NCBI GenBank assembly: GCA_026710565.1
Contig: JAPOQV010000286.1
Span: forward strand, 1 to 12,421
Length of the DNA stretch: 12,421 nt
DNA from: Spirochaetaceae bacterium
Lineage (GTDB): Bacteria > Spirochaetota > Spirochaetia > SZUA-6 > Bin103
Direction of reading: 5' to 3'
Shown: positions 7,076 through 12,421 of the stretch, one piece after another
Layout: each line of letters begins with the position of its first letter
Position numbering within the stretch: position 1 is the first letter of the stretch
Position numbers and translations under genes: made by a program
Notes under the pieces: model-generated
What the model was told of the DNA's origin: nothing
The model's database searches: none
Seen by the model: only the letters and a program-made list of their open reading frames with translations

Positions 7076-7978
7076 CTAATAATCCACCTCCAGGCGCCGC
7101 GTCGCCCTGATCTGCAGAAACGCCAGCACGCCGACCATGCAGGTAAAGAGAATGGCCGATGCCGCCGCAAAGCCCACCCGATCGAAACGGAACGCCTCCT
7201 CGTAGATCGCAAGCGCGACGGTCCTGGTCGAACCCCGAGGTCCGCCGCGGGTCATGATGAAGATCAGGTCGAAGGTGCTGAGCGTGCGGATCCCCAGGAA
7301 CAGGTCTATCGTGACCGAGTACATGATCAGCGGCAGTGTGATGTGTCTGAATCCCCGGAACCCGGACGCACCATCGATCTCCGCGGCCTCCACCACCTCC
7401 CGCGGGATGGACATGAGACCGGCAAGAAAGATGATCAGGCCGTACCCGAACCCCACCCAGGTGTTCACGAGCACCACGGTCGCCATCGACGTTCCCACCT
7501 GGCCAAGCCAGTCGCGCACGAACGCCTCCAGTCCGACCGACTGCAGAAACGTGTTCAGCAGCCCGTTGAAGCGCAGGATGTTGTTCCAGATCACCGACTG
7601 GATTACCCAACTGAACAGAAGCGGCAGGTAGAAGACCGTCTTGAAGACGCCGACGGCGCGTACGCCACGGTAGATCACCAGGGCCATGCCGAGCTGGGTC
7701 ACCAGACCCAGGATCGTGACGCTGATGGTGAACAGGAAGGAATTGCCGATGGCCGAGATCATCGGCTCGTAGGTAAAGAACTTCGCGTAGTTGGCCAGAC
7801 CGACGAAGTCGAAGCTGCTGCTGTAGCCGTTCCAGTCCGTAAAGCTCAGGTAGATGTTCATGAGCTGCGGAAAATAGACGAACACGAAAAAGACCACGAA
7901 GGGAATCAGGATGGAGATCAGGGCCGCCCTGAACTCGCGTCGTTCCAGCCTTCCGCGGCGTCTGATCATCCGCTGCAT
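7076..7978 (-). CDS. MalF-like CUT1 sugar ABC permease
   Basis: Inner-membrane permease of 300 residues from ATG 7978. A basic N-terminus (MQRMIRRRGRLERREF) leads into the first helix, followed by NIYLSFTDWNG (41-51) and FVGLANYAKFF (58-68), as in MalF/UgpA-type proteins. The EAA loop at 196-216 is VEAAEIDGASGF followed by ITLP. TRGGPRGST (243-251) is the conserved C-terminal motif. It forms the translocation pore with the MalG-like protein downstream and would receive sugar from the binding protein encoded upstream. Two other in-frame starts exist: ATG 7969, and GTG 8011, which lies inside a stable hairpin and is less likely. The 66-base gap to the binding-protein stop contains that hairpin, which may lower permease expression relative to the binding protein. 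Confidence 0.93.
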   Translation of the reverse strand: MQRMIRRRGRLERREFRAALISILIPFVVFFVFVYFPQLMNIYLSFTDWNGYSSSFDFVGLANYAKFFTYEPMISAIGNSFLFTISVTILGLVTQLGMALVIYRGVRAVGVFKTVFYLPLLFSWVIQSVIWNNILRFNGLLNTFLQSVGLEAFVRDWLGQVGTSMATVVLVNTWVGFGYGLIIFLAGLMSIPREVVEAAEIDGASGFRGFRHITLPLIMYSVTIDLFLGIRTLSTFDLIFIMTRGGPRGSTRTVALAIYEEAFRFDRVGFAAASAILFTCMVGVLAFLQIRATRRLEVDY

Positions 7979-7986
7979 GTCACGTT

Positions 7987-8020
7987 CGGCTCGGGGGCAG
8001 ACCGGATCCACCCCCGACCG
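7987..8020 (-). promoter_or_regulatory. Intra-operon hairpin between binding protein and permease genes
   Basis: Arms 7987-7997 and 8011-8020 pair over 10 bp with one unpaired base (c7990) and a 13-base loop. The core is CGGGGG against CCCCCG. It lies between the stop of the 438-residue binding protein and the start of the MalF-like permease. Hairpins at this place in sugar transporter operons are known to limit read-through or protect the upstream message. A regulatory role here is inferred from position. Confidence 0.5.
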
Positions 8021-8044
8021 TCATCGGGTATCGGCTTCCCTCTG

Positions 8045-9361
8045 TTATCGCTCCGGTACCGCGATCTCCCCCTTGTGCTCGGCGTAGAACTCGTCGAGAT
8101 CGCTGAGCGCTTCGTCGACCGTCGCTCCGGCCAGGACGGCCTGGCTGAACTGCCCGTAGTTGGTGTGCTCATCGCCGGGAACGAAGGGGAACACGGTCAG
8201 CAGCGTGACCGGTTCGAGCGAGGTGAGGTACTCGTTCCACTCCGCGAAGACCGGCTGCGGCTCGATGCCCGCGACCGGCAGGATGACCCCTCCCGCCTTC
8301 CGCGAATTGAGATAGTCCGCGAGGTTCTCTTCCGAAGCCATCCAGTTCAGCAGCGTCTTCGCCGCCTCGAGATTGCCGGACTTGCCGTTCACCATCAGCA
8401 TCTTGTCGGTGATGCCGCTGGCATAGTAGTTCCCGTCGACGCTTTCCTGAGGCATGTAGAAGGCGCCCAGCTCGAACACCTCCGCGTCGGCCTGTGTGGT
8501 CAGATCCATCCCCGGAACCCAGAACCCTTGCGGGAAGATCGCGGCGTTCCCGGCGGCGAAGTGGGCGTGCGACTCCGGCCACGTCATCGACAGGCTGTTC
8601 GGAGAAACCCAGCCGTTGTCCTGCCAGCGCTTGAGGGTCTCGAAACCGGCGCGCATGGCATCGGAAGGCTTGGCGATGCCGTTGTAGTACGCCTCGTTCG
8701 GCTCGATCGGGTTCCCGCCGTTCATCTGTGCGAGCGTGCCGTACATGGATGACTCGAAATAGCGCAGGGTGAAGTAGCCCGTGACCCAGTGGTCCTTCGC
8801 GCCGAGCAGCACCGGCTCGACGCCTGCCTCGGCGATCGTCTCCAGCACTGCTTCCAGTTCCTCAATCGACGCGGGCGCGAACGGCACCGGCAAGCCGAGC
8901 TCCCGGAAGATCACCTTGTTGTAATACGTGTGGCCGTACCCCAGAGCCGCTTCATGAGGAACCGAGTAGATCTTTCCCTGGTAGGTCAGGGCGTCCCGAA
9001 CGGCCGGCGCCCGGTCGAGCAGGTCCGTCGCCGGCTCATCCGTGATGTCGAGCAGCCATCCTTCCCGGAGCAGCATCTCGACGAAGTTCTGTTTGGCGGT
9101 GATCACGTCGGGCAGATCGCCGGCGGTCATCCGCAGCTTGAGGATCTCGCCGTACTTGGCACCGTCCACGGCCTCGACCTGGAGCGTGATCCCCGGATGT
9201 TCCTCCATGAACCGGTTCAGCAGTCCGTCTTCCTCGTTCTGCGTATACCACGTCAGGTAGGTCAGGGTTACGCCCTGGTCCTGGCCTTCTTCAGTGCCCG
9301 CGGCGAACAGCAACGCGCCGGCGAAGACGCACAGCACCAACGACAGAAACAGTTTCTTCAC
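8045..9361 (-). CDS. CUT1 extracellular sugar-binding protein (MalE-like, family 1)
   Basis: Exported binding protein of 438 residues, first gene of the - strand transport operon. The signal peptide is MKKLFLSLVLCVFAGALLFA, probably cleaved before AGTEEG. No cysteine lies in a good lipobox, so anchoring is unclear. Family features are TAGDLPDV (79-86), YQGKIYSVP (127-135), YYNKVIFRELGL (146-157) and FAAGNAAIFPQG in the central lobe. GTG 9361 is chosen because it places the signal peptide at the N-terminus and AGGAG (9370-9374) lies 8 bases upstream. The frame stays open beyond 9361. ATG 9445 also has a purine-rich site (AAGGGAG) before it, but would add 28 residues in front of the signal peptide and overlap the palindrome. 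Two permease genes and a second binding protein follow on the same strand. The substrate cannot be told from sequence. Confidence 0.93.
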   Translation of the reverse strand: MKKLFLSLVLCVFAGALLFAAGTEEGQDQGVTLTYLTWYTQNEEDGLLNRFMEEHPGITLQVEAVDGAKYGEILKLRMTAGDLPDVITAKQNFVEMLLREGWLLDITDEPATDLLDRAPAVRDALTYQGKIYSVPHEAALGYGHTYYNKVIFRELGLPVPFAPASIEELEAVLETIAEAGVEPVLLGAKDHWVTGYFTLRYFESSMYGTLAQMNGGNPIEPNEAYYNGIAKPSDAMRAGFETLKRWQDNGWVSPNSLSMTWPESHAHFAAGNAAIFPQGFWVPGMDLTTQADAEVFELGAFYMPQESVDGNYYASGITDKMLMVNGKSGNLEAAKTLLNWMASEENLADYLNSRKAGGVILPVAGIEPQPVFAEWNEYLTSLEPVTLLTVFPFVPGDEHTNYGQFSQAVLAGATVDEALSDLDEFYAEHKGEIAVPER

Positions 9362-9369
9362 AACGAATT

Positions 9370-9374
9370 CTCCT
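9370..9374 (-). promoter_or_regulatory. Shine-Dalgarno deciding the GTG start at 9361
   Basis: AGGAG on the - strand, 8 bases upstream of GTG 9361. Together with the signal peptide beginning exactly at that GTG, it decides the start against longer in-frame options at 9445 and above. Confidence 0.75.
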
Positions 9375-9415
9375 GATGGGGTCGCCGCCGGGCCGGTCCC
9401 GGTCATCCCTTGGAT

Positions 9416-9435
9416 GAGGTGGCGATCGCCACCTC
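9416..9435. promoter_or_regulatory. Perfect 20-bp palindrome, candidate operator
   Basis: GAGGTGGCGATCGCCACCTC is a perfect palindrome in the 133-bp divergent gap between the binding-protein operon (-) and the nucleotidyltransferase-HEPN gene (+). A TTGACA box on the - strand (9465-9460) places the expected transcription start near 9430, inside the palindrome, which is a classic repressor position. A small inverted repeat, CATCC-ctt-GGATG (9404-9416), abuts it. It could instead be a hairpin in the 5' leader. No regulator gene is in the window. Confidence 0.55.
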
Positions 9436-9459
9436 GTTGTTGCATCTCGACTCCCTTCA

Positions 9460-9465
9460 TGTCAA
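9460..9465 (-). promoter_or_regulatory. Candidate -35 box of the transport operon
   Basis: Exact TTGACA on the - strand about 100 bases upstream of the binding-protein start. The matching -10 is poor: at a 17-base spacing it reads CAACAA, and a 15-base spacing gives TGCAAC. The promoter call is therefore tentative and may depend on an activator. Confidence 0.35.
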
Positions 9466-9494
9466 GCACATCGCGCGCGTGGTAGCGTATCCAA

Positions 9495-10307
9495 GTGGTG
9501 ACTCGGAAGACCGCGTCGCTCGTGCGGGACGCCGTGGTGGAAGCGATCGACCCGGTCGAGATCATCCTGTTCGGATCGGTAGCGATGGCATCGTCGGGAA
9601 ACGACCTCGACCTGCTGGTGGTGACGGATGACCGGGACGGCGCAGCGAACGCGGACAGCGCCCACAAGCTGACGACGGCGTTGCGGCCGTTCAAGCGGGC
9701 GTTCGACATCGACGATTACGTCCTGAGCCGCTCCCAGTTCGCCGAGCAGTTTCGGCGCGGAAGCGTGTTCCTGCGCAAGATCGTCAGCCAGGGGATCTGC
9801 ATCTACATGAAAGAAGGCATAGAGGCGTGGCGCCGGCAGGCGGAGGAAGACCTCAGGACCGCCGAGCACTTGCTGTCCGGCGGCTTCTACCGGGGCGCGT
9901 GCTATCACTCCCAGCAGTGCGTGGAGCAGTCGATCAAGACGCTGCTCCTGGAGCGTGGCTGGGACCTGGAGAAGATTCACAGCATTCATCGGCTCGCGGC
10001 GATAGCAGAGGACTATCGGCTGCAACTCCCCCTGCGAACTGCCGACATCGATCTGATGGACGAGATCTATCGCGGCAGGTACCCGGCGGAGTCGGGTCTG
10101 TTGCCGTTGGGCACACCCGAGCGTGAGGATGCCGATCGATCGGTGGCGGTTGCGCAGCGAACCGTTCGCGCCTTGCGTGAGGTGCCTGCAGCGAGCGATC
10201 GTGCGTCACTCGGGAACGGGGGCAGTCAGTCCGGCGTACCGGAGTCCGACGGGGCTGCAGATCCGTCCGGATCTGATGATCCAGCCGATTCGAACCCGGA
10301 GGGATAG
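9495..10307 (+). CDS. Nucleotidyltransferase-HEPN fusion protein
   Basis: Single chain of 270 residues joining two domains that often occur as separate toxin-antitoxin partners. Residues 1-105 are a minimal nucleotidyltransferase: FGS at 26-28, DLDLLVV with D37 and D39, and a third acidic site in FDIDDYVL (D71 or D73). The glycine-serine to DxD spacing is 8 residues, shorter than the usual 10. Residues 108-230 are a HEPN domain: RGACYH (R133, H138) gives the Rx4H motif, continuing SQQCVEQSIKTLL, with H165 in the HxL-like segment. The last 40 residues are a low-complexity Ser/Gly/Asp/Pro tail. The start is GTG 9495 or GTG 9498, with no clear Shine-Dalgarno. Known relatives are MntA/HepT, where the transferase AMPylates the HEPN ribonuclease. 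A toxin-antitoxin role for this fused form is possible but unproven. It has no evident link to sugar transport. Confidence 0.85.
   Translation: MVTRKTASLVRDAVVEAIDPVEIILFGSVAMASSGNDLDLLVVTDDRDGAANADSAHKLTTALRPFKRAFDIDDYVLSRSQFAEQFRRGSVFLRKIVSQGICIYMKEGIEAWRRQAEEDLRTAEHLLSGGFYRGACYHSQQCVEQSIKTLLLERGWDLEKIHSIHRLAAIAEDYRLQLPLRTADIDLMDEIYRGRYPAESGLLPLGTPEREDADRSVAVAQRTVRALREVPAASDRASLGNGGSQSGVPESDGAADPSGSDDPADSNPEG
10258..10275. repeat. 18-bp interrupted palindrome in the tail of the HEPN gene
   Basis: CAGATCCG-TC-CGGATCTG, with 8-base arms and a 2-base centre, lies inside the low-complexity coding tail. A smaller inverted repeat, TCCGG-cgta-CCGGA, is just upstream. Together with the terminator hairpin 22 bases further on, this makes the 3' end of the gene unusually palindromic. 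No function is assigned. Confidence 0.5.
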
Positions 10308-10324
10308 GCGGGTCCTATCCCTCC
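10298..10324. terminator. Bidirectional hairpin between HEPN and GH88 genes
   Basis: Perfect 10-bp stem GGAGGGATAG (10298-10307) and CTATCCCTCC (10315-10324) with a 7-base loop. The left arm contains the TAG stop of the nucleotidyltransferase-HEPN gene. It sits in the 40-bp gap between two convergent genes, as a shared terminator would. Only TT follows on the + strand, so there is no real T tract. Confidence 0.65.
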
Positions 10325-10347
10325 TTGATCACGCGGCCCGTTCGTCG

Positions 10348-11766
10348 TTAGTCGGCCGTCCCGTGGTCGGCGGCGCCAGCGCGCGGAGCCAGCCAGGTGA
10401 GCCGGCCGCCGCGGCCCAGGCGCTGCACGAGCACGGCCAACTCCAGCAGGTGGTAGTCGCCCCACATGCACGCCTCGCCGTTGGGCACGGCGCTGCCGGA
10501 CGGCACGTGGTCCCAGCCGTTGGGGCGGTGGTAGACCGCGTGCAGCAGCAGGCCCTGGTGACTCGGGTCCTCCCCCAGGTAGGGCGCCGCCAACAGGGTA
10601 CGGGCCATGGTCAGGCCGGCCTGCATGTAGCGCCGGGCCGCCTCGCCGTCGGTGCCGGCCAGCAACGCGCCCAGGCGCAGCAACCCTTGCGCGCCGATCG
10701 CCGCGGCCGACGAGTCCACCGGCTCGGCCGGGTTGTCGGGATCGGCCGGCCGGCTGCGCCAGTCGCCGAGCTGCGCCAGGCCCGGGGCGCCGGTGTCCCA
10801 GTACGGGATCCCGTCGCTGGCCGCGTTGTCGATCAGGAAATCGGCGGTCGCCCGCGCCGCCTGCAGCAGCCGCACGCGCGCCGCCTCGACCGACGCCATC
10901 GACGGGACGGCCAGCTCCGCCACCTGGTCCGGATCGCACCAGGCCAGCATCTCCAGCAACTCCGGGTAGCCCAGCACGGCCCAGGCCAGGCCGCGGGTCC
11001 AGGTGGAGAACGGCGAGTATCCCTGCTGCGTGCTCGGGCAGCGGTAGCTGCCGTCGTTGGTGTTGAAGATCGACTCGTGCGCGACGCGGCCGGCGATGTC
11101 GTAGGCGTCGCGCCCGTCGCCGTAGTAGACGTTGTGGCGGGCCGTCGTCTCCGCGTGCCGCAGGGCTCGGCCGAGCAGGGAGATGCGGCGGTCACGCTCG
11201 CCCATCAGGACGTGGCCCAGGTCGTGCGCGGCGGCCAGCACGCGCATGGACCGGATGGTGTCGATGAACAGCGAGTGCGGCCCGTTGAACGAGTAGACGT
11301 AGCCCAGCCCGTCGGGGAGCCCCGTCCAGCGCGCGGCCTGCACGGCGCCGGAGACCTTGATCGCGACGCGGCACGCCTCGATGTCCCCGTCGCTCGCCTG
11401 CCAGCGGCCTTCGCGGGCCAGCCGCAGCAGGTTGCCGTAGGTGCTCATGGTGTTGAAGCCGTGGTCGTGCACGCCGACGTGGCTCAGGTGCGGCGCCATG
11501 TGCTCCCAGGTCTGCCGCCGGCCCAGCTCGAGCAGCTCCTCGTCGCCGCCGCCGTCGAACGCCAGCAGGGCGCAGCCGTACTGGAAGCCTTCCGTCCACT
11601 CCGTCCAGCCGCGCTGCGTGTAGCGGCCGGCGACCGTGTACACCGGGGCGCCGCTGCTCGGGTCCCTGGTCTGGTAGATGCTGCGCACCTTGCCGGCGGC
11701 GACCTCGAATACCCTGCTCGCCGCGTCTGCCAGGTCCGCGGCGCTCACCGTCATGTCAATCTGCAT
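10348..11766 (-). CDS. GH88-family unsaturated uronyl hydrolase
   Basis: Cytoplasmic enzyme of 472 residues with no signal peptide. GH88 enzymes remove the 4,5-unsaturated uronic acid left at the non-reducing end of oligosaccharides by polysaccharide lyases, by hydrating the double bond. The (alpha/alpha)6-barrel motifs run in order: TQRGWTEWTEGFQYG (50-64), VHDHGFNTM with D101, SLFIDTIRSM with D169, QGYSPFSTWTRGLAWAVLG (248-266), DSSAAAIGAQGLL (351-363) and EACMWGDYHLLEL (431-443). D101 and D169 match the two catalytic aspartates of characterised family members (Asp88 and Asp149 in the Bacillus enzyme), by my alignment from memory. AGAAGG (- strand, at 11771-11776) is 4 bases before ATG 11766. 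The gene follows a dehydrogenase by 28 bases, probably in one operon. GH105 is a related alternative, but the HDHGF and GDYHLLEL motifs favour GH88. Confidence 0.88.
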   Translation of the reverse strand: MQIDMTVSAADLADAASRVFEVAAGKVRSIYQTRDPSSGAPVYTVAGRYTQRGWTEWTEGFQYGCALLAFDGGGDEELLELGRRQTWEHMAPHLSHVGVHDHGFNTMSTYGNLLRLAREGRWQASDGDIEACRVAIKVSGAVQAARWTGLPDGLGYVYSFNGPHSLFIDTIRSMRVLAAAHDLGHVLMGERDRRISLLGRALRHAETTARHNVYYGDGRDAYDIAGRVAHESIFNTNDGSYRCPSTQQGYSPFSTWTRGLAWAVLGYPELLEMLAWCDPDQVAELAVPSMASVEAARVRLLQAARATADFLIDNAASDGIPYWDTGAPGLAQLGDWRSRPADPDNPAEPVDSSAAAIGAQGLLRLGALLAGTDGEAARRYMQAGLTMARTLLAAPYLGEDPSHQGLLLHAVYHRPNGWDHVPSGSAVPNGEACMWGDYHLLELAVLVQRLGRGGRLTWLAPRAGAADHGTAD

Positions 11767-11770
11767 GATT

Positions 11771-11776
11771 CCTTCT
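11771..11776 (-). promoter_or_regulatory. Shine-Dalgarno of the GH88 gene
   Basis: AGAAGG on the - strand in the 28-base gap after the dehydrogenase stop, 4 bases before ATG 11766. It favours this ATG over the next in-frame one four codons later. Confidence 0.6.
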
Positions 11777-11794
11777 CACAACATACCCGAGGTT

Positions 11795-12421
11795 CTACAG
11801 GCGCTTCAGGCGGAAGCCGCCGTCGACGTCGATGACCGTCCCCTGCGAGAAGGGGAACGCTCCCGAGAGGAGCGACGCCACCGCGGCGCCGACGTCCTCG
11901 GCCGTACCCCAGCGCCGTTGCGGGACCAGGCCCTCGGCGATCAGCGCGTCGTACTTGGCGGTCACCGCCGCGGTCATGTCGGTGCGCATGATGCCGGGGC
12001 GCACCTCGTACACGGCGATGTCCTCCTCGGCCAGCCGCGCCGCCCACAGCTCGCGCGACATCGACAGGCCCGCCTTGGAGATGCAGTACTCGCCGCGCGA
12101 GGTGGAGGCGTACTCGGCGGAGATCGAGGTCACGAACACGACGCTGCGCGGTCGCGCCGGCCGCGCGTCGGCGGCCAGCCAGCGGCGCGCCACCGCCTGC
12201 GGCAGGAAGTGCGGCCCGGCCAGGTTCACCCGCAGCACCTCGTCGAACGACTCCTCGGTGGCGTCGACCAGGTCGTCGCGCCGCCGCGGCGCGATGCCGG
12301 CGTTGTTGATCAGGGCGTCGAGCTCGCCGTACTCGCCGTGCACCTCGTCGAGCAGCCGTTGCCGGTCGGCGGCGCTGCCCACGTCCGCGCGATGCGCCGT
12401 GAACCGCCACCCGGCCAGCGC
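11795..12421 (-). CDS. Short-chain dehydrogenase/reductase (5' partial)
   Basis: C-terminal 208 residues of an NAD(P)-dependent SDR; the gene runs off the right end of the window, so about 45 N-terminal residues with the TGxxxGIG nucleotide motif are missing. Visible are the adenine-binding D13, NNAG (39-42), catalytic S99, and the Tyr-Lys pair in YCISK (Y112, K116). RPGIMRTDM (141-149) and IDVDGG (197-202) follow. The segments RGEYCISKAGLSM, VYEVRPG and TAKYDALIAEGLVP closely resemble a subfamily annotated as 3-ketoacyl-ACP reductase (PRK12745 type), by memory. Members often sit in sugar loci, so the substrate here is more likely a sugar acid or keto-sugar than an acyl-ACP. A KduD-like role in unsaturated uronate breakdown would fit the GH88 gene downstream but is not shown by the sequence. 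An internal GTG at 12382 is not the true start, because conserved sequence continues upstream. Confidence 0.9.
   Translation of the reverse strand, partial: ALAGWRFTAHRADVGSAADRQRLLDEVHGEYGELDALINNAGIAPRRRDDLVDATEESFDEVLRVNLAGPHFLPQAVARRWLAADARPARPRSVVFVTSISAEYASTSRGEYCISKAGLSMSRELWAARLAEEDIAVYEVRPGIMRTDMTAAVTAKYDALIAEGLVPQRRWGTAEDVGAAVASLLSGAFPFSQGTVIDVDGGFRLKRL

Noticed and set aside
7024..7212. 63-residue extension of the MalG-like permease
   Set aside because: It overlaps the end of the MalF-like gene and its Trp/Arg/Ser-rich sequence is unlike a permease N-terminus.
4527..8752. Long + strand open frames opposite the transport operon (4527-6239, 6052-7110, 6839-8752)
   Set aside because: Their composition is dominated by Arg, Gln, His, Asp and Val, as in antisense shadows, and the - strand genes beneath have clear family motifs and ribosome binding sites.
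9421..9428. GCGATCGC, the octamer known as HIP1 in cyanobacteria
   Set aside because: A single copy at the centre of a longer palindrome in a GC-rich genome; no iterated pattern was seen, so it is not evidence of cyanobacterial origin.
9362..9709. N-terminal extension of the 438-residue binding protein
   Set aside because: It would bury the signal peptide, read through the palindrome and overlap the nucleotidyltransferase gene on the other strand. GTG 9361 has its own Shine-Dalgarno.
10123..11835. 570-codon open frame on the + strand across the GH88 gene
   Set aside because: It is Arg/Ala/Gly/Val/Gln-rich with no recognisable domain and lies opposite a gene with clear GH88 motifs. Long antisense frames are expected at this GC content.

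Overview
The window is high-GC bacterial DNA packed with carbohydrate-uptake and catabolic genes. Codon use is strongly GC-biased, long antisense open frames are common, and some starts are GTG. The mature N-terminus of one binding protein begins AGTEEG just after a signal peptide, a pattern I associate with spirochaete sugar-binding proteins. With two CUT1 transporter sets that lack their own ATPase, this suggests a high-GC member of the Spirochaetota. That assignment is inference, because no rRNA or other marker gene is present.

Layout. (1) Positions 1-4453, + strand: the end of an LplB-type permease, a complete LplC-type permease, then two tandem paralogous proteins of about 515-520 residues. 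These two look like cytoplasmic beta-propeller, glycosidase-like enzymes. (2) Positions 4512-9361, - strand, read right to left: a 438-residue sugar-binding protein, a MalF-like permease, a MalG-like permease, and a second, larger binding protein of the LplA type. A 10-bp perfect hairpin separates the two convergent units. (3) Positions 9495-10307, + strand: a single-chain nucleotidyltransferase-HEPN fusion, divergent from the transporter operon. The 133-bp divergent gap holds a TTGACA box, a perfect 20-bp palindrome and the start-deciding Shine-Dalgarno of the binding protein. (4) Positions 10348-12421, - strand: a GH88-type unsaturated uronyl hydrolase preceded by a short-chain dehydrogenase cut by the window end. 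A second 10-bp hairpin lies between the convergent HEPN and GH88 genes.

How they may work together (inference). Oligosaccharides released outside the cell would be imported by the CUT1 systems. The GH88 enzyme would remove 4,5-unsaturated uronic acid from lyase products in the cytoplasm. The two propeller proteins, which have no signal peptide, would act on other linkages of the imported sugar, and the dehydrogenase would handle a keto or hydroxy intermediate. The LplA-type binding protein lies in the MalF/MalG operon, although by family it matches the LplB/LplC permeases across the convergent junction. No ATPase for either transporter is present, so a shared ATPase elsewhere is expected.

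There is no gene-free stretch over 300 bases. I saw no tRNA, rRNA, CRISPR array or insertion sequence.
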